A stretch of DNA of 7,749 nt from an uncultured Collinsella sp. (GCA_900553475.1 USEF01000074.1:1-7749), one strand, 5' to 3'; positions 1 to 5,630 are shown, numbered from the stretch's first letter. Notes: generated by a model from the letters alone, not told the origin. Numbers and translations are program-made.

Positions 1-51
1 TTTTCTTTACGCTCCGCGCCCTGGCGGGTTCGAATCCCTCCTCCTCCGCCA
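1..51 (+). tRNA. 3' part of a serine-type tRNA (partial or degenerate)
   Basis: Positions 24-28 and 36-40 form a T stem around the loop TTCGAAT (29-35). The 3' acceptor strand CTCCTCC (41-47), a G discriminator (48) and an encoded CCA (49-51) follow. A G discriminator after this acceptor strand fits tRNA-Ser. Bases 24-51 match 27 of 28 bases of the tRNA-Ser(CGA) 3' end at 116-143, in the opposite orientation. The one difference (C25) creates a C-T mismatch in the T stem. Upstream, CGC-TCC-GCG (10-18) could be a short variable arm, but no anticodon arm is visible before the window edge. It could be a genuine tRNA cut by the edge, a pseudo-tRNA, or a displaced 3' end left by an integrating element. 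Confidence 0.5.
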
Positions 52-75
52 TATTTGCTTGTTAGGGACTCAAAA

Positions 76-104
76 CAAAAAAAGCCCCCATTCCTGGGAG
101 CTTT
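76..104 (-). terminator. Rho-independent terminator of tRNA-Ser(CGA)
   Basis: Read on the minus strand, a stem AGCTCCCA / TGGGGGCT (one G-U wobble, extendable by two A-U pairs) closes a GGAA tetraloop and runs into a T7 tract. It lies 11 bp after the CCA of tRNA-Ser(CGA). On the plus strand the hairpin is followed by only three T, so it is at best a weak terminator for transcription coming from the left edge. Confidence 0.85.
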
Positions 105-115
105 CTCAACCAAAA

Positions 116-206
116 TGGCGGAGGAGGAGGGATTCGAACCCTCGTGACCTTATACAGGCCAAACGGTTTTCGAGACCGCCGCATTCAACCACTCTGCCAC
201 CCCTCC
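116..206 (-). tRNA. tRNA-Ser(CGA)
   Basis: A complete 91-nt class II tRNA on the minus strand. The acceptor stem pairs GGAGGGG with CTCCTCC (one G-U), with G discriminator and encoded CCA (116-118). The anticodon loop CTCGAAA (plus-strand 168-174) gives anticodon CGA (170-172), which reads the serine codon UCG. A long variable arm with a stem of about six pairs, typical of serine tRNAs, lies between the anticodon and T arms. The T loop is TTCGAAT. It is downstream of tRNA-Ser(GGA) on the same strand, but a terminator hairpin separates them and only 9 bp lie between its T tract and the mature 5' end. I therefore see no separate promoter for it. Confidence 0.97.
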
Positions 207-215
207 GCGTGGGGT

Positions 216-245
216 AAAAACAAAGCAGGCACTAAGGCCTGCTTT
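216..245 (-). terminator. Rho-independent terminator between the two tRNA-Ser genes
   Basis: On the minus strand a perfect 9-bp stem AAAGCAGGC / GCCTGCTTT with a 6-nt loop is followed by GTTTTT. It starts 9 bp after the CCA of tRNA-Ser(GGA). It should end most transcription of the first tRNA. The second tRNA begins only 9 bp further on, so it depends on read-through or on a promoter I cannot recognise. Confidence 0.85.
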
Positions 246-254
246 GGAATTAAC

Positions 255-345
255 TGGCGGAGAGTCAGGGATTTGAACCCTGGAGACGCTTTTGACGCCT
301 ACACGATTTCCAATCGTGCTCCTTCGGCCACTCGGACAACTCTCC
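255..345 (-). tRNA. tRNA-Ser(GGA)
   Basis: A complete 91-nt class II tRNA on the minus strand. The acceptor stem GGAGAGT / ACTCTCC is perfectly paired, with G discriminator and encoded CCA (255-257). The anticodon stem CACGA / TCGTG encloses the loop TTGGAAA (plus-strand 307-313), giving anticodon GGA (309-311), which decodes UCC and UCU. A long variable arm and the T loop TTCAAAT are present. The promoter at 362-389 lies directly upstream, so this is the first gene of the leftward tRNA unit. Confidence 0.97.
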
Positions 346-361
346 GTTAAATGCGAAAGTC

Positions 362-389
362 AGTATACACGAGGAATCGAAAAGTGCAA
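362..389 (-). promoter_or_regulatory. Promoter of the tRNA-Ser unit
   Basis: On the minus strand, TTGCAC (384-389) and TATACT (362-367) are separated by 16 bp. Both are close to the main sigma factor consensus. The predicted start, near 355, is about 10 bp ahead of the mature 5' end of tRNA-Ser(GGA), which fits a short-leader stable-RNA promoter. Confidence 0.75.
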
Positions 390-750
390 ACAGAAAACTT
401 GGCATTTTTTAAACCGCTCGCTCCGCGCTCGTATCCGGCATGTGCCGGATACGTACTAAAAAAGCATCCTGACCAGCCAGATCGCGCTCGATGACCTGTT
501 CAAAATAGGTATTTATCAATGACGTGGCAGCGAATTTAAAATTTTGAGGCAATCGATCGAACCGGTGGTATGCATTTCGCGACCACAACCCCGCAATCGG
601 CGACCTGCGGTTTGACTCAGGTTGTCCTCGTCGCAGCGTATCTTGCTATCGAATTCGTCAAGCTCTTGGTCAGCATTTGGTTGGAATACGCATGAAGAGC
701 CGTGTAAGCATGGGTATATGTGGAGGTCATGAGGTTGTAGCTGCATATTC
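390..750. other. Intergenic region without a convincing gene
   Basis: This stretch separates the leftward tRNA promoter from the rightward rpsF promoter. Its base composition is more A+T-rich than the genes, and plus-strand frames are broken by frequent stops. The only long frame is on the minus strand (516-827). It lacks a ribosome binding site and covers the rpsF promoter and leader hairpin, so I do not call it. The clearest structure is the palindrome at 430-453. Otherwise I see nothing definable. Confidence 0.6.
402..465. repeat. Nested inverted repeat (palindrome core 430-453)
   Basis: The core at 430-453 is a perfect inverted repeat with 11-base arms (CGTATCCGGCA and its complement) around TG. 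In RNA this gives about 10 pairs and a tetraloop. It is flanked by a looser outer repeat: GC-A-TTTTTTA (402-411) can pair with TAAAAAAGC (457-465). Neither strand has a T tract directly after the core, so it is not a standard terminator. It sits between two divergent transcription units. It could be an operator, a REP-like element or part of an unrecognised RNA. Confidence 0.6.
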
Positions 751-779
751 TTGCAGCCTGGGAGGTTGAAAGATATTAT
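751..779 (+). promoter_or_regulatory. Promoter of the rpsF-ssb-rpsR-rplI operon
   Basis: TTGCAG (751-756) and TATTAT (774-779) are separated by exactly 17 bp, each close to the main sigma factor consensus. The predicted start, near 786, gives a leader of about 65 nt before rpsF that contains the hairpin at 796-824. Confidence 0.7.
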
Positions 780-795
780 TACCAAGTCTTTTCCT

Positions 796-824
796 GCTTC
801 AGGCGCACCTTCACGACCTGAAGC
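796..824 (+). promoter_or_regulatory. Leader hairpin of rpsF, candidate r-protein feedback site
   Basis: A perfect 8-bp stem GCTTCAGG / CCTGAAGC closes a 13-nt loop (804-816) in the predicted 5' leader, 13 nt before the rpsF Shine-Dalgarno sequence. Many bacteria carry an RNA motif in the rpsF leader that binds the S6:S18 complex and mimics its 16S rRNA site, usually with a CCG trinucleotide. Position and shape fit, but no CCG occurs in this leader. The autoregulation role is therefore inference. Confidence 0.4.
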
Positions 825-837
825 CATATTTGCCCAG

Positions 838-846
838 AGGAGGTGA
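838..846 (+). promoter_or_regulatory. Ribosome binding site that sets the rpsF start
   Basis: AGGAGGTGA matches the anti-Shine-Dalgarno sequence over nine bases and lies 4 nt before the ATG at 851. It excludes the in-frame TTG at 830, which would place this signal inside the gene. Confidence 0.9.
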
Positions 847-850
847 CAAT

Positions 851-1144
851 ATGAAGGCTTATGAACTGCTGTTCTTTGTTGACCCGTCGCTCGACCCCGA
901 GACTCGTCTCGCTGTTATGAAGCGTATCGATACCACGATCGCTGAGGGCGCTGGCAAGGTCGACTCCGTTGACGAGTGGGGCAAGCGCAAGCTCGCCTAC
1001 GAGATCAACGACCTCACCGATGGTGACTACACCCTCATCAACTTCCACGCAGATCCTACCCAGATCGCCGAGCTTGATCGCGTCCTGCGCATCACCGACG
1101 CTGTGGTCCGCCACATGATCGTCCGTCGCGACGACCAAGAGTAA
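851..1144 (+). CDS. rpsF: Small ribosomal subunit protein bS6
   Basis: Encodes 97 residues, the usual length for bacterial S6. S6 binds the 30S platform as a pair with S18 on 16S rRNA. The N-terminus MKAYELLFFVDPSLD is the typical first strand and turn of the family. The segment around WGKRKLAYEI (residues 43-52) is the conserved S6 core, and the chain ends in an acidic DDQE. The start at ATG 851 is fixed by a perfect ribosome binding site. It is the first gene of an operon with ssb, rpsR and rplI. S6 and S18 are encoded together here, as they assemble together. Regulation by the S6:S18 complex through the leader hairpin is plausible but not shown. Confidence 0.97.
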   Translation: MKAYELLFFVDPSLDPETRLAVMKRIDTTIAEGAGKVDSVDEWGKRKLAYEINDLTDGDYTLINFHADPTQIAELDRVLRITDAVVRHMIVRRDDQE

Positions 1145-1192
1145 GACTGTCGTTTTGGACTGGGCTTGTGCCCCAAGAGGAAGTAGTGAGTT

Positions 1193-1645
1193 ATGAGCAT
1201 CAATCGAGTGAACATCACCGGTAACCTCACCCGCGATCCCGAGCTGCGCGCCACCGCCGGCGGAACCCAGGTTCTGTCCTTTGGCGTCGCCGTGAACGAT
1301 CGTCGCCGCAATGCGCAGACTGGCGAGTGGGAGGACTATCCCAACTTTGTCGACTGCACTATGTTCGGCACCCGCGCCGAGGCCGTGAGCCGTTTCCTGG
1401 CAAAGGGAAACAAGGTCGCGATCGAGGGCAAGCTGCGCTACAGCTCTTGGGAGCGCGACGGTCAGCGCAGGAGCAAGCTTGAGGTCATCGTCGATGAGAT
1501 CGAGTTTATGAGCTCCCGTGGTGGCCAGGGTGGCTACGATCAGGGCGGTTACGCCCCCGCAGCTCCCGCGCCCGCAGCACGTCCTGCCGCACCGGTGGCT
1601 ACGCCGCCCGCGGTCGACGTCTACGATGAGGACATCCCGTTCTAA
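1193..1645 (+). CDS. ssb: Single-stranded DNA-binding protein SSB
   Basis: Encodes 150 residues. SSB coats single-stranded DNA during replication, repair and recombination and recruits partner proteins through its C-terminal tip. Residues 1 to about 106 form the OB-fold, opening with MSINRVNITGNLTRDPELR and containing the family pattern VDCTMFG and GKLRYSSWE. Residues 107-141 form a flexible linker rich in Gly, then Ala and Pro. The chain ends in the acidic tip DEDIPF (145-150), the known partner-docking motif, so this is a full-length replicative-type SSB. ATG 1193 follows an AAGAGGAAG element (1175-1183). It lies 48 bp after rpsF with no promoter or terminator between, and just ahead of rpsR, the common bacterial rpsF-ssb-rpsR arrangement. 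Confidence 0.97.
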   Translation: MSINRVNITGNLTRDPELRATAGGTQVLSFGVAVNDRRRNAQTGEWEDYPNFVDCTMFGTRAEAVSRFLAKGNKVAIEGKLRYSSWERDGQRRSKLEVIVDEIEFMSSRGGQGGYDQGGYAPAAPAPAARPAAPVATPPAVDVYDEDIPF

Positions 1646-1672
1646 GGGTTGTTCACCTATTTTTGAGTGAGA

Positions 1673-1698
1673 GGCGGCTTCGGCTCGCCGAAGTTGCC
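1673..1698 (+). repeat. Stable hairpin in the ssb-rpsR intergenic space
   Basis: A stem of about 11-12 pairs (two of them G-U) closes a tight C-UC-G loop; the arms are 1673-1684 and 1687-1698. No T tract follows, so it is not an intrinsic terminator. It ends 5 nt before the GAAAGG ribosome binding element of rpsR (1703-1708). It may set mRNA processing or stability, or tune rpsR translation relative to ssb. Confidence 0.55.
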
Positions 1699-1717
1699 AA
1701 ACGAAAGGTATTTTGAC

Positions 1718-1984
1718 ATGGCTAATGATTATTCTGCACGTCAGCCGCGTCGTAAGTACTGCCAGTTCTGCAAGGAGAACACTGAGTTCATCGACTACAA
1801 GGACACTCAGCTTCTCCGTAAGTACATGACCGACCGTGGCAAGATCAAGCCCCGTCGCGTCACTGGCGCTTGCACGCAGCATCAGCATGACATCGCCAAC
1901 GCCATCAAGCGCGCCCGCGAGATGGCTCTCCTGCCGTACACCGTCCCCGTGGTTTCCTCTCGTGGCAACCGCGACCGCGGCTAA
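1718..1984 (+). CDS. rpsR: Small ribosomal subunit protein bS18, zinc-binding (C+) form
   Basis: Encodes 88 residues. S18 joins S6 on the 30S platform. The core IDYKDTQLLRKYMTDRGKI (residues 25-43) and the C-terminal AIKRAREMALLPY are hallmarks of the family. Cys15-X2-Cys18 and Cys52-X2-His55 form the four-ligand pattern of the zinc-binding C+ version, as in mycobacterial S18 paralogues. E. coli S18 lacks this set. ATG 1718 is chosen because GAAAGG (1703-1708) precedes it at normal distance; an upstream in-frame GTG (1667) would put the intergenic hairpin inside the gene. In some actinobacteria C+ and C- S18 copies are exchanged under zinc limitation. Whether this genome has a second copy cannot be seen here. 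Confidence 0.97.
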   Translation: MANDYSARQPRRKYCQFCKENTEFIDYKDTQLLRKYMTDRGKIKPRRVTGACTQHQHDIANAIKRAREMALLPYTVPVVSSRGNRDRG

Positions 1985-1999
1985 GAAGGGAGACGCATC

Positions 2000-2539
2000 A
2001 TGAAGGTTATTCTTCTCGATGAGATCAAGGGCAAGGGCGGCGAGGGTGACGTCGTAGAGGTCGCTCAGGGTTACGCTGAGAACTTCCTGTTCCCCAAGAA
2101 GCTCGCTGTTGCCGCCACCAAGGGCAACCTCAAGCAGCTTGACGAGCGTCGCAACAACATCGCCAAGCGCGAGGCCGTCCGTCTGGCTACCGCCAACGAG
2201 ACCAAGGCTGCCTTCGAGGGCAAGCAGGTCACCGTTGACGTCAAGGTTGGCGACGAGGGCATCCTCTTTGGCTCCGTTACCGCCGCTATGATCGCTGACG
2301 CCATCAAGGATCAGCTCGGTATGGACATCGACCGCAAGCGCGTCGAGCTCGGTAAGCCCATCAAGGTTGCCGGTGCCCACACCGTTGCTATCTCGCTGTA
2401 CCGCGAGATCAAGGCCGAGGTTGTCGTTCTCGTCGGCGTTACCGCCGAGGAGCTCGCTGCCGAGGCTGAGGTTGAGGAGACCGCTGAGGTCGCCGAGACC
2501 GAGACCGCCGAGGTCGAGACCGAGGCTGCTGCCGAGTAG
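2000..2539 (+). CDS. rplI: Large ribosomal subunit protein bL9 with acidic C-terminal tail
   Basis: Encodes 179 residues against the usual 147-150. L9 binds 23S rRNA near the base of the L1 stalk and helps maintain reading frame. The N-terminal domain carries the family signature GKGGEGDVVEVAQGYAENFL (residues 11-30). A long connecting helix follows, and then the C-terminal domain, ending near residue 148. Residues 149-179 are extra: 13 Glu, 10 Ala, 4 Thr, 3 Val and 1 Leu, with no positive charge. The start follows an AGAAGGGAG element 15 bp after the rpsR stop. It is the last gene of the operon, before the strong terminator at 2572-2610. The tail is probably disordered or helical; I cannot give it a function. 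Confidence 0.96.
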   Translation: MKVILLDEIKGKGGEGDVVEVAQGYAENFLFPKKLAVAATKGNLKQLDERRNNIAKREAVRLATANETKAAFEGKQVTVDVKVGDEGILFGSVTAAMIADAIKDQLGMDIDRKRVELGKPIKVAGAHTVAISLYREIKAEVVVLVGVTAEELAAEAEVEETAEVAETETAEVETEAAAE

Positions 2540-2571
2540 CATTTGCTGCAACGCAACAATCTTGTTCTAAG

Positions 2572-2610
2572 AAGGGCGCTCTGGGAGACCAGGGCGCCCT
2601 TTTATTTTTT
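2572..2610 (+). terminator. Rho-independent terminator of the rpsF operon
   Basis: A 13-bp stem (2572-2584 with 2589-2601, one G-U pair) closes a GAGA tetraloop and is followed by TTTTATTTTTT. It lies 32 bp after the rplI stop and separates the ribosomal operon from dnaB. Confidence 0.95.
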
Positions 2611-2720
2611 GCGCTGGGTGAGTTCATAGCAGTCATTGAGATGCAGTCCCGTGTATAGGACCGTTCATCCGTTTGGTTCGGTGATGATTGCCAAGGCGCG
2701 GCTCGATTTATAGCCGTGGC

Positions 2721-2729
2721 TGATACTAT
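2721..2729 (+). promoter_or_regulatory. Candidate extended -10 promoter of dnaB
   Basis: TGA-TACTAT matches the extended -10 form (TGn plus a -10 hexamer), but I see no good -35 at the right distance. It lies 33 bp before the chosen dnaB start and downstream of a strong terminator, where dnaB needs a promoter of its own. Confidence 0.35.
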
Positions 2730-2752
2730 GGATGCTCGCAAGCGATATGAAT

Positions 2753-2757
2753 GAGGA
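2753..2757 (+). promoter_or_regulatory. Ribosome binding site that sets the dnaB start
   Basis: GAGGA lies 5 nt before ATG 2763. The in-frame ATGs at 2751 and 2757 have no such element upstream, and this one overlaps them, so 2763 is preferred. Confidence 0.6.
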
Positions 2758-2762
2758 TGCTC

Positions 2763-4154
2763 ATGGCATATGACGATAGGGAGACGGGGCTGACGGTCGA
2801 GGACCGTGGCTCCAAGTTGGGTCTCCCCCAAAACCAAGATGCAGAGGCCAACGTACTGGCCGCTATGCTGCTATCGCCCGAGGTGGTCGAAGAGGCCCAG
2901 GTCGAGCTGCAGCCCGATGACTTCTACCGGCCTATTCACAAGACCATCTATACCGCGATGGTCGATATGTACAACAGCCGCATCCCCATCGACTCCATCT
3001 CGCTGATCGATTACCTGCGAAGCATCAACAAGCTCGATGTCGTGGGCGGCGAGGCATACATTTTGGAGCTGATGGGTCAGACCCTGTCGCTCGTTAACTG
3101 GCAGCACCATGCCGCCATCGTTCGCCGCGACTCGATGCTGCGTGAGCTGATTGGCGCCACCAACGAGATCAACGCGCTGGCCTACAACGCCCCCACCGAC
3201 ACCAAAGAGGTCGTGGAGCTGGCCGAGAGCAAGCTGCTCAAGGTCACGGCGCGTGAGGTTAAGTCGAGCTACAAGACGCTGACCGAGTTTATGGTCGAGG
3301 CCTATAACGAGGCCGAGGAAGTGTGCAAGGCCGGCGGTCAGGCTGCAGGCGTGCCCACGGGCTTTCCGTCGCTCGACCGTATGCTCATGGGTTTCCGCGA
3401 GGGCCAGCTCATCATTATCGGCGCCCGCCCCGCCGTTGGTAAGACGTCGTTCGCCCTGAACTTGGCGCTCAACGCCGCCGCCGCGGGCTATACCGTCGGC
3501 TTCTTCTCGCTGGAGATGTCGGGCAAGGAAATTGCCCAGCGTCTGATTTGCGCCTATGCCATGATCTCGATCAGCGACTTCCGCACGGGCCGCATTAGTC
3601 CCGAGCAGTGGGCCAACATCAATGAGGCCACGCAGACGTTGTCCAAGCTCGATATTCTGATTGACGATACGCCCGGCACCACGGTGACCGAGATTCGCGC
3701 CAAGAGCCGCCGCATGCTCCATAACAAGGAGAAGGCCATCATCATCCTGGACTATTTGCAGCTGGTGAGTCCCCCGCCGGGACGTCGTTCCGAGAGCCGC
3801 ACCGTCGAGGTCTCCGAGATGTCGCGTGGTCTGAAGATTATGGCCAAGGAGCTCAAGATTCCGCTGATCGCGCTGTCGCAGCTGTCGCGTCAGGTTGAAT
3901 CCCGTACCGGCAAGCGCCCGCAGCTGTCCGACCTGCGTGAATCGGGCTCCATCGAGCAGGATGCCGATATCGTCATGTTCTTGGACCGATCCGCCGACGA
4001 GGCCGAGGCCTCGCGCGATGACCGACCCGACGAGGGCGTTACGCGTATCGTCGTGGCCAAGAACCGTTCGGGCCCGATTGGCGACGTCGACCTGATGTTC
4101 CTGCCGGCATCCACCAAGTTCTATGAGCTTGATGGGGCGCATACCGAGGAGTAG
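2763..4154 (+). CDS. dnaB: Replicative DNA helicase DnaB
   Basis: Encodes 463 residues, a normal length for DnaB. The hexameric ATP-driven helicase unwinds DNA 5' to 3' at the fork and recruits primase. Residues from about 20 to 125 form the N-terminal collar domain (PQNQDAEANVLAAML at the start). The RecA-like motor follows a linker. It has Walker A GARPAVGKTSFA at 220-231 (Lys227, Thr228), FFSLEM at 247-252, Walker B IIILDYLQL at 326-334 (Asp330), SQLSRQVE at 372-379, the LRESGSIEQDAD motif at 391-402, and arginine finger KNRSG at 433-437. No intein interrupts the motor, although dnaB often carries one. ATG 2763 is chosen for its ribosome binding site; 2751 would add four residues. In many bacteria dnaB follows rplI in one operon, but here a terminator separates them. 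Confidence 0.97.
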   Translation: MAYDDRETGLTVEDRGSKLGLPQNQDAEANVLAAMLLSPEVVEEAQVELQPDDFYRPIHKTIYTAMVDMYNSRIPIDSISLIDYLRSINKLDVVGGEAYILELMGQTLSLVNWQHHAAIVRRDSMLRELIGATNEINALAYNAPTDTKEVVELAESKLLKVTAREVKSSYKTLTEFMVEAYNEAEEVCKAGGQAAGVPTGFPSLDRMLMGFREGQLIIIGARPAVGKTSFALNLALNAAAAGYTVGFFSLEMSGKEIAQRLICAYAMISISDFRTGRISPEQWANINEATQTLSKLDILIDDTPGTTVTEIRAKSRRMLHNKEKAIIILDYLQLVSPPPGRRSESRTVEVSEMSRGLKIMAKELKIPLIALSQLSRQVESRTGKRPQLSDLRESGSIEQDADIVMFLDRSADEAEASRDDRPDEGVTRIVVAKNRSGPIGDVDLMFLPASTKFYELDGAHTEE

Positions 4155-4181
4155 GACAGGCGCCCGTTGCACGGGTATACT
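4153..4181 (+). promoter_or_regulatory. Promoter of purA with a palindrome in the spacer
   Basis: AGGACA (4153-4158, four of six consensus bases) and TATACT (4176-4181, five of six) are 17 bp apart. The -35 overlaps the dnaB stop codon. The spacer contains a perfect inverted repeat, CCCGT-TGC-ACGGG (4163-4175), touching the -10. The predicted start is near 4188, leaving a leader of about 58 nt. The palindrome is a possible operator, but no regulator is known. Confidence 0.6.
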
Positions 4182-4245
4182 GGGAATGTTTTGTGCTTCT
4201 GCGCACTTGCGGTGTGCGGACAGTCCATGAATGTAAGGAGTAAAC

Positions 4246-5532
4246 ATGCCGTCAACCGTTTTGGTCGGTGCCCAGTGGGGCGATGAGGGCAAGGGTAAGA
4301 TCTGCGACCTGGTCGCCGGCGACTTCGATGCCGTCGTGCGCTATTCGGGCGGCAACAACGCCGGCCACACCATCGTCGTCAACGGCAAGAAGTACGGCCT
4401 GCACCAGGTGCCCTCCGGCATCATGTATTCCGACCACGTGTCGGTGATCGGTAACGGCTGCGTCGTCAACCCCAAGGTCGTCCTTGAGGAGATCGACATG
4501 TTCGAGGCCGACGGCATCACCACCAAGAATCTCAAGATCAGCGGCAACGCGCATGTCATCATGCCGTACCACATCGATCTGGATGGCGCCTTTGAGCAAA
4601 AGCTCGGCAAGAAGAACATCGGTACCACCAAGCGCGGCATCGGTCCGTGCTACCAGGACAAGATGGCCCGTATTGGCCTGCGTATGCAGGACATGCTGGA
4701 TGAGGCGCTGTTCCGCGATAAGCTGGAGACCGCTCTTGCCCGCGTGAACCCCGAGCTAGAGTTCATCTACAACCTGCCCACCTACACCGTGGATCAGATT
4801 TGCGATGAGTACCTGCCCATGGCCGAGCGCCTGCGCCCCTACATCACCGAGACGAGCCTGCTGCTCAACAACATGATCGATGAGGGCAAGGATTTGCTGT
4901 TTGAGGGCGCCCAGGCGACGCTGCTCGACATCGATCACGGCACCTATCCGTACGTGACGTCTTCTAACTGCACCGCCGGCGGCGCCATTACCGGTTCCGG
5001 CGTCGGCATGAAGAACGTCGACCGCGTGCTGGGCGTCATGAAGGCCTATATCACCCGCGTCGGTTCGGGCCCCATGCCCACCGAGCTTTCCTATGAGTCC
5101 GAGGCCGGCCACACGCTGACCGAGGAGGGCTACGAGTACGGCGTGACCACCGGTCGCCGTCGTCGCTGCGGCTGGTTTGACGGCCCTATCGCCAACTATG
5201 CTTCACGCGTCAACGGCCTCACCGACATCGCCGTGACCAAGCTCGACGTGCTTTCGGCCTTCGACACCATTAAGGTGTGCGTTGCCTATGACGTCGACGG
5301 CGAGCGCTACACGAGCGTGCCCGAGCACCAGGTGCGTTTTGAGCATGCCAAGCCCATCTACGAGGAGCTCCCTGGCTGGAAGTGCGACATCACCGGCTGC
5401 CGCAGCTTTGATGAGCTGCCGCAGGAGGCTCAGGACTACGTGGCATTTATCGAGGATCTGGCACACACCCGCGTGACGTTCATTGGCGTCGGCGCCGGTC
5501 GCGAGCAGATCATCAACCGATTCTGGAAGTAA
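4246..5532 (+). CDS. purA: Adenylosuccinate synthetase
   Basis: Encodes 428 residues, the normal bacterial length. The enzyme joins IMP and aspartate using GTP to give adenylosuccinate, the first committed step from IMP to AMP. The N-terminal GTP-binding segment is QWGDEGKGK (10-18), with catalytic Asp13. NNAGHT (37-42) holds catalytic His41. GTTKRGIGP (126-134) and FEGAQATLLDIDHGTYP (219-235) are conserved IMP/GTP-site motifs. TTGRRRR (301-307) fits the Arg-rich substrate loop, and FIGVGAGREQIINRF (412-426) closes the chain. All key residues are present. AAGGAG (4235-4240) lies 5 nt before the ATG. It begins 91 bp after dnaB, with its own likely promoter. The purine neighbour purD follows 121 bp downstream. 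Confidence 0.98.
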   Translation: MPSTVLVGAQWGDEGKGKICDLVAGDFDAVVRYSGGNNAGHTIVVNGKKYGLHQVPSGIMYSDHVSVIGNGCVVNPKVVLEEIDMFEADGITTKNLKISGNAHVIMPYHIDLDGAFEQKLGKKNIGTTKRGIGPCYQDKMARIGLRMQDMLDEALFRDKLETALARVNPELEFIYNLPTYTVDQICDEYLPMAERLRPYITETSLLLNNMIDEGKDLLFEGAQATLLDIDHGTYPYVTSSNCTAGGAITGSGVGMKNVDRVLGVMKAYITRVGSGPMPTELSYESEAGHTLTEEGYEYGVTTGRRRRCGWFDGPIANYASRVNGLTDIAVTKLDVLSAFDTIKVCVAYDVDGERYTSVPEHQVRFEHAKPIYEELPGWKCDITGCRSFDELPQEAQDYVAFIEDLAHTRVTFIGVGAGREQIINRFWK

Positions 5533-5554
5533 TCGGCACTATTCGGTTATTGCG

Positions 5555-5596
5555 ATATACCCCTTTGCAGCCCAGGCGGGCGGCCGAGGGGTATAT
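5555..5596 (+). terminator. Terminator-like hairpin after purA
   Basis: Perfect 10-bp arms ATATACCCCT (5555-5564) and AGGGGTATAT (5587-5596) enclose a 22-nt loop in which GCCC and GGGC can form an inner stem. TTTGCTTTG follows, a poor T tract. It may be a leaky terminator or attenuator between purA and purD, since no clear purD promoter is visible. The T-poor tail and large loop make strong termination doubtful. Confidence 0.5.
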
Positions 5597-5609
5597 TTGC
5601 TTTGTAATG

Positions 5610-5630
5610 GGTCCGCATGGTTGGCGGACC
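5610..5630 (+). promoter_or_regulatory. Hairpin in the purD leader
   Basis: A perfect 7-bp stem GGTCCGC / GCGGACC encloses a 7-nt loop and ends 10 nt before the purD ribosome binding site. Together with the hairpin at 5555-5596 it makes the purA-purD gap highly structured. I do not recognise a known riboswitch class in it. Confidence 0.45.

Noticed and set aside
144..350. 68-residue plus-strand frame
   Set aside because: It lies across the two tRNA-Ser genes and is their complement read as protein.
678..705. Second promoter (TTGGAA, 16 bp, TGTAAG) upstream of rpsF
   Set aside because: Both hexamers match only four of six bases, and a much better promoter lies at 751-779.
516..827. 103-residue minus-strand frame upstream of rpsF
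   Set aside because: No ribosome binding site, no recognisable motif, and it covers the rpsF promoter and leader hairpin.
779..2551. 590-residue open frame on the minus strand across rpsF, ssb, rpsR and rplI
   Set aside because: It is antisense to four clearly identified genes, low in complexity (Leu/Asp/Gly/Val rich), and shows no family motif. Long antisense frames are expected where codons end in G or C.
2636..2659. TTGAGA and TATAGG as a dnaB promoter
   Set aside because: The spacing is only 12 bp, too short for the main sigma factor.
2763..4154. Intein or split in dnaB
   Set aside because: All motor motifs are continuous and the length is normal.
2871..4292. 473-residue minus-strand frame opposite dnaB
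   Set aside because: Shadow of the DnaB coding frame, running through the purA promoter and start, with no motif or matching neighbour.
5565..5597. TTGCAG and TATATT as a purD promoter
   Set aside because: The spacing is 21 bp and the -10 lies inside the hairpin arm, so the match is probably chance.
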